Part shown: positions 52,384-60,730 of the stretch, one piece after another
Layout of the letters: each line of letters opens with the position of its first letter
How positions within the stretch are numbered: position 1 is the stretch's first letter
Assembly (NCBI GenBank): GCA_002600635.1
Contig: CP021371.1
Coordinates: 2,979,001-3,043,000, forward strand
Reading direction: 5' to 3'
DNA length: 64,000 nt
From: Rhizobium sp. ACO-34A
GTDB taxonomy: Bacteria > Pseudomonadota > Alphaproteobacteria > Rhizobiales > Rhizobiaceae
Program-made: the position numbers and the translations under genes
Notes under the pieces: generated by a model
What the model was told of the DNA's origin: nothing
What the model saw: only the letters and a program-made list of their open reading frames with translations
The model's database searches: none

Positions 52384-53085
52384 ATGGCCAGGAAGATCTT
52401 CATTCCCGATGATGCGCCCCATCTGCTTGTCGTCGATGACGATACCCGTATCCGTGACCTGCTCCACCGTTACCTGAGCGAACAGGGTTTTCGCATCACG
52501 GTCGCAGCCGATGCCGGCGAGGCAAGGCGCAAGCTCGAGGGACTGCATTTCGATCTTCTCGTACTCGACGTCATGATGCCCGGCGAATCCGGCCTGTCGC
52601 TGACCCGCAGCCTCGCCGAGCAGAAGCATGTGCCCGTCATCCTGCTGACTGCCCGCTCCGAGGCCGAATCCCGCATTGCCGGCCTTGAAGCCGGCGCCGA
52701 CGACTATCTCGCCAAGCCCTTCGACCCGCGCGAACTGGTGTTGCGCATCAACAATATCCTGAAACGCAACCTTTCGGCGGACACGCCGAAAATCGAGCAG
52801 GTCATGTTCGGTCCCTACACCTTCTCGATCCTTCGCAAGGAATTGAAGAAGGGCGCGGACGTCATAAGGTTGACCGATCGCGAACAGGAAATCATGCTGC
52901 TGTTCTCGACGCGGGCCGGAGAAACCATCCCGCGCCACGAACTGATCGGCAACGACACCGAGGTCGGCGAACGCACGATCGACGTGCAGATCAACCGGTT
53001 GCGCCGCAAGATCGAGGACGACCCGGCAAACCCGGTCTGGCTGCAGACCGTGCGGGGCATCGGCTATCGGCTGAGCATGGACTGA
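52384..53085 (+). CDS. OmpR-family response regulator (PetR-like)
   Basis: 233 residues. The receiver domain (about 10-125) has the acidic pocket V-V-D-D-D, phosphoacceptor D62 in L-V-L-D-V-M-M-P-G, Thr in L-L-T-A-R and K in Y-L-A-K-P-F-D. The C-terminal winged helix (about 135-230) has T-D-R-E-Q-E-I-M and R-T-I-D-V-Q-I-N-R-L-R-R-K. A complete DNA-binding regulator, one base after the MarR gene and 48 bases before the kinase, so the three form one operon. Confidence 0.94.
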   Translation: MARKIFIPDDAPHLLVVDDDTRIRDLLHRYLSEQGFRITVAADAGEARRKLEGLHFDLLVLDVMMPGESGLSLTRSLAEQKHVPVILLTARSEAESRIAGLEAGADDYLAKPFDPRELVLRINNILKRNLSADTPKIEQVMFGPYTFSILRKELKKGADVIRLTDREQEIMLLFSTRAGETIPRHELIGNDTEVGERTIDVQINRLRRKIEDDPANPVWLQTVRGIGYRLSMD

Positions 53086-53133
53086 CCGGCGATTGACGTC
53101 GCCGAACAAGGATCCGACGGAAGCGAAGGACAA

Positions 53134-54513
53134 ATGACGCTCTTTGAAAGCATCCGCGGAGAGGATCGCGCCCCGGGCGGTGGCGTGAAAAGTGTCATCC
53201 GCTGGCTGCGCCGCAGGGTGCCGACCGGTCTCTACGCCCGCGCGCTGCTGATCATCATCCTGCCCATGCTGATCCTGCAGACGGTTCTCGCCTTCGTCTT
53301 CATGGAACGCCACTGGCAGATGGTTACCCAGCGCCTGTCCGGCGCTGTGACCCGTGACATCGCCGCCATCATCTCGCTGATCGATGCCTATCCCAGCCCG
53401 GAAAACTTCCAGAACATCGTCCGCATCGCCCGCGACAATCTCGACATGACGATCTCGCTGGACGAAGGCCGCGAACTACCGGCTCCCCGGCCCAAGCCCT
53501 TCTTCTCGATCCTCGACCAGACCCTGAGCGACCAGATCGAGAGCCAGATCAAACGCCCCTTCTGGATCGACACCATTGGCGACTCCCGCCTTGTCGAGAT
53601 CCGCATCGCGCTCGATGACGGTGTGCTTCGCATCTTTGCCCGGCGCAATTCCGCCTACGCCTCGAACACACACATCTTCCTGCTGTGGATGGTCGGGACG
53701 TCGCTGGTGCTGATCGTCATCTCCACCCTCTTCCTGCGCGGCCAGATCCGCCCGATCCTGACGCTCGCCAAGGCCGCAGAAAGCTTCGGCAAAGGCCAGC
53801 GAGCGCCGGAGGAATTCAGTCCCCGAGGAGCCGACGAAGTGCGACGCGCCGGCCTCGCCTTCATCCTGATGCGCGAGCGCATCGAACGGCAGATGGAGCA
53901 GCGTACGGCCATGCTGACCGGCGTCAGCCACGACCTGCGCACCATCCTCACCCGCTTCAAGCTGCAGCTCGCCCTTGCCGGCGACAATTCCGAACTCGAC
54001 AGCCTCAACCAGGATGTCGAGGACATGCAGACCATGCTCGAGGGCTACATGGCCTTTGCCCGCGGAGAAGCGGAAGAGGACGTCGGCGAACTCAAGCTCA
54101 GCGAACTCTTCGAGAAGATCGAGGGCGACTTCGCTCTTCACGGCAAGCAGTTCTCCAGCAAGATCGAGGGTGAGGACGAGATTGCGGTCCGCCCGGCCGC
54201 CTTCACGCGCCTTGTCACCAATCTCGCCTCCAACAGCCGCCGCTATGCCAACCGGCTAGCGATCGAAGCCCGCCACAGCGCCAAGTGGCTAACCATTACC
54301 TTCGACGACGACGGTCCCGGCATTCCGCGTGACATGCGCGACGAGGTGTTCAAACCCTTCTTCCGGCTCGACGAAGCCCGCAACCTCGACGATTCCGGCA
54401 CCGGCCTCGGACTGGCGATCGCCCGCGACATCGCCCGCAGCCATGGCGGCAACGTGACGCTCAGCGACAGCCCGCTCGGCGGCCTGCGCGCCACCATCCG
54501 CGTTCCCGCATGA
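53134..54513 (+). CDS. EnvZ-like sensor histidine kinase
   Basis: 459 residues. Cytoplasmic N-terminus, TM1 (about 32-55), periplasmic domain (about 56-180), TM2 (about 186-204), HAMP (about 205-255). The H-box has H266 in T-G-V-S-H-D-L-R-T-I-L-T-R, and the ATPase domain has N-L-A-S-N-S-R-R-Y, D-D-D-G-P-G-I-P and G-T-G-L-G-L-A-I-A. The H-box reads R-T-I-L where most kinases have R-T-P-L. It should phosphorylate the adjacent OmpR-type regulator in response to an envelope signal. A DUF1349 gene follows 22 bases later. Confidence 0.93.
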   Translation: MTLFESIRGEDRAPGGGVKSVIRWLRRRVPTGLYARALLIIILPMLILQTVLAFVFMERHWQMVTQRLSGAVTRDIAAIISLIDAYPSPENFQNIVRIARDNLDMTISLDEGRELPAPRPKPFFSILDQTLSDQIESQIKRPFWIDTIGDSRLVEIRIALDDGVLRIFARRNSAYASNTHIFLLWMVGTSLVLIVISTLFLRGQIRPILTLAKAAESFGKGQRAPEEFSPRGADEVRRAGLAFILMRERIERQMEQRTAMLTGVSHDLRTILTRFKLQLALAGDNSELDSLNQDVEDMQTMLEGYMAFARGEAEEDVGELKLSELFEKIEGDFALHGKQFSSKIEGEDEIAVRPAAFTRLVTNLASNSRRYANRLAIEARHSAKWLTITFDDDGPGIPRDMRDEVFKPFFRLDEARNLDDSGTGLGLAIARDIARSHGGNVTLSDSPLGGLRATIRVPA

Positions 54514-54535
54514 TCGACAATAAAGGATAGCTTCC

Positions 54536-55123
54536 GTGACGGTAGGAAACTGGGACGGCATGAACTGGCTCAACCCTCCGCCCGTGCTGGAGATCACCTC
54601 GGGCGCGCTCCATATCGCGACCGGCGAAAAGACAGATTTCTGGCAGCAGACCTATTACGGCTTCCAGCACGACAACGGCCACTTCCTGCACCGCCGCCGC
54701 GACGGCGAATTCACCATGGAAACCGCCTTCACCGGCTTGTACCAGAGCCTCTACGATCAGGCCGGCCTCATGCTTCGCCATGACGAGAACAACTGGATGA
54801 AATGCGGGATCGAATTCACCGACGGCCATCGCCATTTCAGCACCGTCGTCACGGTTGCCGGGCGCTCGGACTGGTCGGCCTTCGCGCTGCCGGATACCGA
54901 CGGCCCGGTCGAAGCCCGCGTTACCCGAATGGCGGACGCGCTTTTCGTGCAATACCGGATCACCGAACTGGACGACTGGAAGATGGCGCGGCTCGGTTAT
55001 TTCCCGCCGGAACTCGCATCACTTGAAGTCGGGATCACCGCCTGTTCGCCCCAGAGGACGGGCTTCGAAGTGACCTTCCACCGCTTTACCCTCACGGATC
55101 CGCTCAGCCGCGAAATCCACTGA
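54536..55123 (+). CDS. DUF1349 domain protein (concanavalin-like lectin/glucanase fold)
   Basis: 195 residues matching DUF1349: T-D-F-W-Q-Q-T-Y-Y-G-F early, G-L-M-L-R-H-D-E-N-N-W-M-K-C-G-I-E-F in the middle, and a C-terminal V-G-I-T-A-C-S-P-Q-R-T-G-F-E-V. The fold is a jelly roll related to carbohydrate-binding proteins; no catalytic role is established. Starts at GTG 54536 with AAAGGA 8 bases upstream, 22 bases after the kinase gene, so probably the last gene of that operon. No signal peptide. Ends at a bidirectional hairpin. Confidence 0.85.
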   Translation: MTVGNWDGMNWLNPPPVLEITSGALHIATGEKTDFWQQTYYGFQHDNGHFLHRRRDGEFTMETAFTGLYQSLYDQAGLMLRHDENNWMKCGIEFTDGHRHFSTVVTVAGRSDWSAFALPDTDGPVEARVTRMADALFVQYRITELDDWKMARLGYFPPELASLEVGITACSPQRTGFEVTFHRFTLTDPLSREIH

Positions 55124-55134
55124 AGGCAACCAAA

Positions 55135-55166
55135 AAGCCCGAAAATCGAAATCGACTTTCGGGCTT
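55135..55166. terminator. Bidirectional terminator between DUF1349 gene and csaA
   Basis: AAGCCCGAAA / TTTCGGGCTT with further near-perfect inner pairing; T-rich on the minus side (TTTTTGG) and ATTCG on the plus side. Confidence 0.7.
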
Positions 55167-55185
55167 ATTCGAAATTCCAAGGCTG

Positions 55186-55225
55186 TTGGAGCGCGTTCGC
55201 GTGTCTAATGGGCAAGACGCTCCAA
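55186..55225. repeat. Inverted repeat 3' of csaA
   Basis: TTGGAGCG (55186-55193) and CGCTCCAA (55218-55225), 24 bases apart, just beyond the csaA stop. The sequence has the look of dispersed intergenic repeats in rhizobial genomes, but this cannot be confirmed from one copy. Confidence 0.4.
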
Positions 55226-55230
55226 GCGCC

Positions 55231-55596
55231 TCACATCATCTTCATACCGTTCGGCACGCCCTGCTCGACGGCCGCCAATACGATGGCGCCGTCCTTGTCG
55301 GCGAAGCCAAGCGTCAGCACTTCCGAGCGGAAAGGCCCGATCTGGCGCGGCGGGAAATTGACCACGCCGAGTACCTGACGCCCGACAAGGCTTTCCAGGG
55401 TGTAGTGAACGGTGATCTGCGCGGAGGATTTGCGGATACCAATCTCCGGTCCGAAATCGATCTTCAGCTTGAACGCCGGCTTGCGTGCCTCGGGAAAAGG
55501 CTCGGCCTCGATGATCGTACCGACGCGGATATCGACCTTCTCGAAATCGCCATATGTGATCTCGGGCGAAGCAGTGGAAGAAACAGGCGTACTCAT
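55231..55596 (-). CDS. csaA: CsaA-like tRNA-binding domain protein
   Basis: 121 residues, a stand-alone EMAP/Trbp111-type OB fold. Diagnostic blocks are [40 protein letters not shown] and the C-terminal V-P-N-G-M-K. CsaA binds tRNA-like structures and has been reported as an export-related chaperone in Bacillus. Its ATG overlaps the proC stop (ATGA), so it is translationally coupled to proC. Confidence 0.92.
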   Translation of the reverse strand: MSTPVSSTASPEITYGDFEKVDIRVGTIIEAEPFPEARKPAFKLKIDFGPEIGIRKSSAQITVHYTLESLVGRQVLGVVNFPPRQIGPFRSEVLTLGFADKDGAIVLAAVEQGVPNGMKMM

Positions 55597-56396
55597 CCGG
55601 CCAGTTCCTCGGCGCGGCTACGGGCAGCCTCGATTGCCTTGTCGAACAGCGGCTGCATCCCCTCTTCCGCCATCAGCACGGCAAGGGCTGCCGCGGTGGT
55701 GCCGCCGGGAGACGTCACGTTCTGGCGCAGGCGCGCGGCGTCATCGGGGGACTGATGAAGCAGTTCACCAGCCCCCGCGACAGTTTCCCGTGCGAGGCGC
55801 ATGGCAAGGTCCGCCTGCAGGCCAGCCTTGCGACCAGCCTCAGCCATGCACTCGACGAGATAGAACACATAGGCCGGTCCGCTGCCCGAAAGCGCGGTCA
55901 CGGCATTGATCGCGTCCTCGCTGTCCAGCCACTCGACGGGGCCGGAAACCTTCAGAAGACGATGAACCGTTTCGCGTTGCTGTTCCGTCACGGCAGCATT
56001 GGCGTAGGCGCCCGTAACCCCACGGCCAATCATGGCAGGCGTGTTCGGCATTGCGCGAACCATGGCAGCGGCGCCGAGATGGCTTTCCATGAAGGCAATC
56101 GTCTTGCCGGCGGCAACGGAAACCACCACGGTATCGGGTCCGACAAGCGCCTTCAGCGGCGGAAGAACCTTGTCCATCACCTGCGGCTTGACCGCAAGGA
56201 AGAGGATATCGGCCTTGAAACCGGCAGGCGCTTCCTTTGTGTAGGTTGCGCCGGCTTCAGAGATCTGCGCCAGCATCGTCTGCGAGGGACCCGGATCGAT
56301 GACGGTAACGGAAGAGCCCGGAACGCCGCTCTTCAACCATCCGGTCAACATGGCGCCGCCCATATTACCGGCGCCGACGAGTACCAATTGTCCCAT
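55593..56396 (-). CDS. proC: Pyrroline-5-carboxylate reductase
   Basis: 267 residues. N-terminal Rossmann site [11 protein letters not shown], then A-V-K-P-Q-V-M, M-P-N-T-P-A and the C-terminal dimerisation signature [12 protein letters not shown] ... T-S-P-G-G-T-T. It makes proline from pyrroline-5-carboxylate with NAD(P)H. ATG 56396 (M-G-Q-L-V-L-V) was chosen by family because the frame to 56798 runs into ybjN. The ribosome site is weak. The YbjN gene ends 33 bases upstream on the same strand, so YbjN-proC-csaA may be one transcript. Confidence 0.95.
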   Translation of the reverse strand: MGQLVLVGAGNMGGAMLTGWLKSGVPGSSVTVIDPGPSQTMLAQISEAGATYTKEAPAGFKADILFLAVKPQVMDKVLPPLKALVGPDTVVVSVAAGKTIAFMESHLGAAAMVRAMPNTPAMIGRGVTGAYANAAVTEQQRETVHRLLKVSGPVEWLDSEDAINAVTALSGSGPAYVFYLVECMAEAGRKAGLQADLAMRLARETVAGAGELLHQSPDDAARLRQNVTSPGGTTAAALAVLMAEEGMQPLFDKAIEAARSRAEELAG

Positions 56397-56428
56397 AGCA
56401 GAATAACTCACTTTCAAGCCTTCCCGGC

Positions 56429-56929
56429 TCAGGCTTCCCCGGCCGTCTCGAACAGCACGGCCTCCATGGCCGTCTTCGCATCCACTCCGGACCAGACCAC
56501 AAACTGGAAGGCTTGGAAATAGGCTTCGCAAGCCTCGACCGCACTCGACAACAACACTTCGACCTGACGATTGGTCGGCTCGGCCCCGCCGGCAAGCAGC
56601 AGCGACTGGCGGAAGATAACGACATCTTCCTGGCGCCAGAGGTCGAAGTGACCCATCAGCACCTGGCCGTTGATATGCGACAGGAGACGGATCACCTCGT
56701 TGACTCGGTTTTCGGGAATCTTGAGGTCGAAGGCAGAGGCGACATGCAGCGCCTCGAACTCTTCCATCCACGAGAAGGAAACATGGTAGTCGGCCCAACG
56801 GCCCTGAACAGTCATGGCGATCTCGTCCTCACCGGACCGTTCGAACGACCAGTCATTGGTCGCAGCGACGAACTCGATCATATCGACCGGGTTGGACTGG
56901 CGTTCGAATTCCATTTCCATAAGGCTCAT
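56429..56929 (-). CDS. YbjN domain-containing protein
   Basis: 166 residues. The YbjN fold (related to type III secretion chaperones) is indicated by E-I-A-M-T-V-Q-G-R-W-A-D-Y-H-V-S-F-S-W and N-E-V-I-R-L-L-S-H-I-N and I-F-R-Q-S-L-L-L. Such proteins are small cytoplasmic regulators or chaperones; E. coli YbjN influences motility and stress, but the mechanism is unknown. AAGGTGATGC precedes ATG 56929. Upstream gene of proC-csaA. It is conserved in this order in rhizobia as far as I recall. Confidence 0.88.
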   Translation of the reverse strand: MSLMEMEFERQSNPVDMIEFVAATNDWSFERSGEDEIAMTVQGRWADYHVSFSWMEEFEALHVASAFDLKIPENRVNEVIRLLSHINGQVLMGHFDLWRQEDVVIFRQSLLLAGGAEPTNRQVEVLLSSAVEACEAYFQAFQFVVWSGVDAKTAMEAVLFETAGEA

Positions 56930-57112
56930 GCATCACCTTCTTGCCGGAACGAATGCGGATATCGAGCGAAAAGCAGCGAACACACACACGACTTTACCGG
57001 GAACAACACTAGAAATGATTCCCTCTGGACCCCAGGATATTGCACTCACCCTGTGCGAAACTTGTGAAGGTCCGCTTCGAATCATCATTTAAAATCAGTG
57101 TATAATGGCCCC

Positions 57113-57220
57113 GACCAAGAACCAGCCCCCGTCAGGCGATTTGGCCGACGGGGCTGTGGAAAGCGATTGTGACGACTGGTGCGAAAGGTGTCATAAACGA
57201 CTCTGGCCATTGGCTTTTTT
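57113..57220 (+). ncRNA. Candidate small RNA of unknown family
   Basis: Predicted only from a consensus -10 (TATAAT at 57101), a stable GC-rich hairpin at 57123-57156 and a terminal T6. The -35 is poor and the 3' hairpin before the T run is weak, so this could equally be leader or spacer DNA. No match to 6S, tmRNA or SRP RNA is recognised. Confidence 0.25.
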
Positions 57221-57233
57221 CCACCTTCCCACA

Positions 57234-57242
57234 TGTGGATAA
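57234..57242 (-). promoter_or_regulatory. Perfect DnaA box
   Basis: TTATCCACA on the minus strand, inside a CCACATGTGG palindrome and flanked by T6 and A6 tracts. A single box, so not an origin on its own evidence. Confidence 0.5.
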
Positions 57243-57300
57243 AAAACTGTTAACGGCGCAATCCGGCATGCCTTAAGGCCGGGCATAACAGCAGGAACTG

Positions 57301-57341
57301 AAATAGAAAACGGCCCGCCGCGATGTTTCGCGACAGGCCGT
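57301..57341 (-). terminator. Terminator of ubiK
   Basis: ACGGCC (57310-57315) / GGCCGT (57336-57341) with inner CGCGA / TCGCG. On the minus strand it is followed by TTTTCTATTT. Confidence 0.75.
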
Positions 57342-57396
57342 CCAACCTTGGAAAGTCAGCCGAAGTCCGGGAGGACCGGACCGACGGCGGCTTACA

Positions 57397-57657
57397 TTAC
57401 TTCGCCTTCTCGGCAAGCTGAGCTTCGAGCGCTTCGATTCTCTTCAACAACGCATCATTCTCGTCACGCGCCTTGATCGCCATTTCGCGGACGACCTCGA
57501 ATTCCTCGCGCTTGACCAGATCCATGCTGTTCATCCAGCGTTCCGCCTGAGCGTGGAACGCGGTTTCCACTTCCTTGCGCACGCCCTGGGCCGCGCCTGC
57601 GGCATCCGTCATGAGCTTGGCGAATTCGTCCATAATGCGGTTAGGCCCGGTCGACAT
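57397..57657 (-). CDS. ubiK: Ubiquinone biosynthesis accessory factor UbiK-like (BMFP)
   Basis: 86 residues, almost all helical. It opens M-S-T-G-P-N-R-I-M-D-E-F-A-K-L-M-T-D-A-A-G, has an amphipathic membrane-binding segment, and a C-terminal coiled coil with R-E-E-F-E-V-V-R-E-M-A and L-L-K-R-I-E-A-L-E-A-Q-L. UbiK scaffolds the aerobic ubiquinone complex; related BMFP proteins promote membrane fusion in vitro. ATG 57657 has AGAGGAG 8 bases upstream; the longer frame to 57852 runs toward the lgt start and is not coding. Divergent from lgt. Confidence 0.88.
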   Translation of the reverse strand: MSTGPNRIMDEFAKLMTDAAGAAQGVRKEVETAFHAQAERWMNSMDLVKREEFEVVREMAIKARDENDALLKRIEALEAQLAEKAK

Positions 57658-57854
57658 GGCTTTGGCTCCTCTAGCGCCTGATCCCTTGGCCGGCATCGTT
57701 TTCCGGCCAAAAGTGAGGTAGGCATTTGCCGTTGCCGTTGCAAGAAAAATTCGCGTGTGCGTGAACAGGGACGGACACGCCCTCGCCAAGATTCCATCTT
57801 GACCGTGCCACGATCGGACGCCATTTTCCGGCGACATCACCATAAGGGGCAACC

Positions 57855-58688
57855 TTGTCGCCAGCCGCAGAACTCCTATCCGTCCTGACCTTTCCGGCCA
57901 TTGATCCGATTGCCTTTTCCATCGGCCCCTTGGCGATCCACTGGTATGGCCTCGCCTATGTCTGCGGCATTATGCTCGGCTGGGCGGTTGCCCGCAGCCT
58001 GGTGCGCAACGAAAAGCTCTGGCCCGGCAATACCTCTCCCTGCACCGTTGCCCATCTCGACGATTTCCTCGTGTGGGTAGCGATCGGCATCGTTGTCGGC
58101 GGCCGGCTCGGCTATATCTTCTTTTATGACATGCCGTCCGTCATTGCCGATCCCATCCGGGCGATCGAAGTGTGGAACGGCGGCATGTCCTTCCACGGCG
58201 GCTTTGCCGGCGCCACCCTTGCGATGATCCTGTTTGCCCGCCGCCACACGATCCCGATCTGGAGCCTGTTCGATATCGTCGCCAGCGTAGCACCGATCGG
58301 CATCTTCTTCGGCCGGGTGGCAAACTTCGTGAATGGCGAACTCTGGGGCCGTCCCTCGAATGTGCCGTGGGCGATGGCGTTCCCGACAGGCGGACCATTC
58401 CCCCGCCATCCGAGCCAACTCTACGAGGCCCTGCTCGAGGGACTGCTGATGTTCGTCCTCTTGCAGGTCATCGGCCGGGCCGGCGGTTTCCGCATGCGCG
58501 GGCTGGTCACCGGCTGCTTCGTCAGCCTCTATGCCGTGGCGCGCATCACCATCGAATTCTTCCGTGAACCCGATCCGCAACTCGGCTATCTTGCCGGCGG
58601 CTGGCTGACCATGGGAATGGTTCTGTCGCTGCCGATGCTTGCTGTCGGCCTGTGGGCTCTGTGGCGTGCGCGCCGCGCGGCCCGCTGA
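57855..58688 (+). CDS. lgt: Prolipoprotein diacylglyceryl transferase
   Basis: 277 residues with about seven hydrophobic segments. The Lgt signature G-R-V-A-N-F-V-N-G-E-L-W-G-R is present, together with H-W-Y-G-L-A-Y, N-G-G-M-S-F-H-G-G and R-H-P-S-Q-L-Y-E-A. It transfers diacylglycerol from phosphatidylglycerol to the lipobox cysteine of prolipoproteins at the inner membrane. Starts at a TTG at 57855 with AAGGGG 6 bases upstream. First gene of a plus-strand run with the MidA-type methyltransferase, pgeF and an M24 peptidase. Confidence 0.96.
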   Translation: MSPAAELLSVLTFPAIDPIAFSIGPLAIHWYGLAYVCGIMLGWAVARSLVRNEKLWPGNTSPCTVAHLDDFLVWVAIGIVVGGRLGYIFFYDMPSVIADPIRAIEVWNGGMSFHGGFAGATLAMILFARRHTIPIWSLFDIVASVAPIGIFFGRVANFVNGELWGRPSNVPWAMAFPTGGPFPRHPSQLYEALLEGLLMFVLLQVIGRAGGFRMRGLVTGCFVSLYAVARITIEFFREPDPQLGYLAGGWLTMGMVLSLPMLAVGLWALWRARRAAR

Positions 58689-58712
58689 AGCGTGAATGGA
58701 GGAGGAACACCA

Positions 58713-59813
58713 ATGACGACCGCACTCGCGGACAAGATCAAGTCCCTGATCCTTGCAGGCGGCCCGATCAGCGTCACGGACTATTTCGCCCTCTGCCTTG
58801 CCGATCCCGAGCATGGCTACTACCGCACGCGCAATCCCTTCGGACGCGCCGGCGATTTCATAACGGCCCCCGAGATCAGCCAGCTTTTCGGCGAGATGGT
58901 TGGCGTCTTCATGGTGCTCGCATGGCAACACCACGGTGAACCCGCCGACGTCCGCCTCGTCGAGGTGGGCCCGGGCCGCGGCACCATGATGTCCGATATG
59001 TTGCGGGTCATCTCCCGCCTCGCCCCGCGCCTCTACGAACAGTCGACCGTTCACCTCGTCGAAACCAGCCCTCGCCTGCAGGATGTGCAGCGCCAGACGC
59101 TCGTCAGCCATGGCGACAAGGTTCACTGGCACGAGAGCTTCGACGAATTGCCTGATGGCTTCACCCTGCTTGCGGCAAACGAACTCTTCGACGCCATCCC
59201 GATCCGCCAGTTCGTGAAGACGCCTTCAGGCTTCCGCGAGCGCATGGTGGGCCTTGATGCCGACGACAATCTCGCCTTCACACTCGGAGTGGCCACCCTT
59301 GATCCGACCATGCTGCCACCACGCGACGGCTCGCCGGCTGACGGTACGATTTTCGAGATCTCTCCAGCCCGCGAGGCTGTGGCGATAACCGTCTGCGAGC
59401 GGCTGAAACGAAATCACGGCACGGCGCTCATCATCGACTACGGACATATGGTCACCGGCTTCGGAGACACATTGCAGGCGGTTCGCGATCACAAGTTCGA
59501 TCCGCCGCTCGCCAGCCCCGGCCTCGCCGACCTGACGAGCCATGTCGACTTCGAGCATCTGGCCCGTTGCGCGCTCGCAGCCGGGGTCCATGTCAACGGC
59601 TGCCTGCATCAGGGCGACTTCCTCGTGGCGCTCGGCATCGAGGAGCGCGCCTCCTCGCTAGGTCGTGACAAGGACACAAAGACCCAGAGCGACATCGTCG
59701 AGGCCGTCCAGCGCCTTGCCGGTTCCGGCGAGGGAATGATGGGCGAACTGTTCAAAGTGCTCGCCCTGTCCAGCCCCGCCGTTTCAGTTCTGCCCTTCAA
59801 ATCCGGGAATTGA
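58713..59813 (+). CDS. MidA/NDUFAF7-type SAM-dependent methyltransferase
   Basis: 366 residues. The N-terminal block I-S-V-T-D-Y-F-A-L-C-L-A-D-P-E-H-G-Y-Y and G-D-F-I-T-A-P-E-I-S-Q-L-F-G-E mark the PF02636/MidA family; the SAM site is L-V-E-V-G-P-G-R-G-T. The eukaryotic homologue NDUFAF7 methylates an arginine of a complex I subunit during assembly; a similar bacterial target is inference. Strong GGAGGAGG site before ATG 58713. Twenty-four bases after lgt, so the same operon. Confidence 0.92.
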   Translation: MTTALADKIKSLILAGGPISVTDYFALCLADPEHGYYRTRNPFGRAGDFITAPEISQLFGEMVGVFMVLAWQHHGEPADVRLVEVGPGRGTMMSDMLRVISRLAPRLYEQSTVHLVETSPRLQDVQRQTLVSHGDKVHWHESFDELPDGFTLLAANELFDAIPIRQFVKTPSGFRERMVGLDADDNLAFTLGVATLDPTMLPPRDGSPADGTIFEISPAREAVAITVCERLKRNHGTALIIDYGHMVTGFGDTLQAVRDHKFDPPLASPGLADLTSHVDFEHLARCALAAGVHVNGCLHQGDFLVALGIEERASSLGRDKDTKTQSDIVEAVQRLAGSGEGMMGELFKVLALSSPAVSVLPFKSGN

Positions 59814-59934
59814 CATCGCCCGCGGCGATGGCCAACATCACGCCGATCGCCGCGCCGAAAGACCAGAAATTCCGCTTGTATTTCAATGCGGGAAAAGGCG
59901 GACCGAATCCGGGACCGCCGCGACGGAGACCCTC

Positions 59935-60729
59935 ATGCCGATGAATGCCGCACCAGAGCCGATTGAAAGCCCCCTGCTCGCCGAAGGTGCCGGCAGCGGC
60001 ATACGGCATGGTTATTTCACCCGGCAGGGCGGCGTTTCCGATGGCATCTATGCCGGCCTCAATGTCGGGCTCGGTTCTCGCGACGATCAGGACAAGGTGC
60101 GGGAAAATCGCCGCCGCGTCGCCGAGTGGTTCGCTCAGCCCGCCCGGAAGCTCGCAACCGTTCATCAGGTACATTCACCCGATGTGATGGTGGTCGATGC
60201 GACCTATGACGGCGAGCGGCCGGAAGCCGACGCCCTGGTGACGGCCACGCCCGGTATCGTCCTCGGTGTCCTGACAGCCGATTGTGGACCGGTACTGTTC
60301 ATGGACCCGGAAAGCGGCGTGATCGGCGCTGCCCACGCCGGATGGAAGGGCGCGCTCGGCGGCGTTCTGGAAAACACCATCGACGCCATGGTGAGCCTCG
60401 GCGCTCGCCGCGAGAGCATTCGCGCCTGCCTCGGCCCCTCGATCAGCGTCCGCAATTACGAGGTCGGCCCCGAATTCGTCGAACGCTTTCTCGCTCAGGA
60501 TCCCACCTTCGACGCGTTCTTCTCGCCGTCGCAGCGCGCCGGCCATGCCATGTTCGACCTTCCGGGCCTGACGGTCCGCCGCCTCGCCAATGCCGGCGTC
60601 AGGGCCGAGAGCCTCGACCTGTGCACCTACGCCGACCCGCAGGCCTTCTATTCCTATCGCCGCACCACCCATGCCGGCGAGCCGGATTATGGAAGGCAGA
60701 TATCTGCGATCACCATCCTGGAGAAATGA
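59935..60729 (+). CDS. pgeF: Peptidoglycan editing factor PgeF (YfiH/laccase domain)
   Basis: 264 residues. The multi-copper-oxidase-like fold of YfiH has its ligands in V-H-Q-V-H-S, T-A-D-C-G-P-V and A-A-H-A-G-W-K-G, with G-P-S-I after them. In E. coli this protein removes wrong amino acids from peptidoglycan precursors. It starts 121 bases after the methyltransferase gene; a short minus-strand hydrophobic frame in that gap is not supported. CGGAGAC precedes ATG 59935. The M24 peptidase starts one base after its stop. Confidence 0.93.
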   Translation: MPMNAAPEPIESPLLAEGAGSGIRHGYFTRQGGVSDGIYAGLNVGLGSRDDQDKVRENRRRVAEWFAQPARKLATVHQVHSPDVMVVDATYDGERPEADALVTATPGIVLGVLTADCGPVLFMDPESGVIGAAHAGWKGALGGVLENTIDAMVSLGARRESIRACLGPSISVRNYEVGPEFVERFLAQDPTFDAFFSPSQRAGHAMFDLPGLTVRRLANAGVRAESLDLCTYADPQAFYSYRRTTHAGEPDYGRQISAITILEK

Positions 60730-60730
60730 C

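Larger units (their letters stand above)
56930..57396. other. 467-base gap with possible ncRNA, DnaA box and ubiK terminator
   Basis: No supported protein gene. Contents seen: a TATAAT (57101-57106) followed by an extended hairpin, CAGCCCC/GGGGCTG with inner GTC/GAC and GGC/GCC pairs (57123-57156), and a T6 tract at 57215-57220, which could bound a small RNA of about 105 nt on the plus strand. A perfect DnaA box (TGTGGATAA, 57234-57242) follows, then a further CCGGC/GCCGG hairpin (57263-57281) and the ubiK terminator. Confidence 0.4.

Noticed and set aside
57234..57242. Chromosomal replication origin
   Set aside because: Only one perfect DnaA box, and no hemE/parAB/gidA neighbourhood or AT-rich unwinding region with several boxes.
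59797..59890. Short hydrophobic minus-strand frame (about 29 residues, K-Y-K-R-N-F-W then a hydrophobic run) in the gap before pgeF
   Set aside because: It looks like a tiny membrane peptide, but there is no ATG or ribosome site and it lies opposite an operon gap. Not enough to call.
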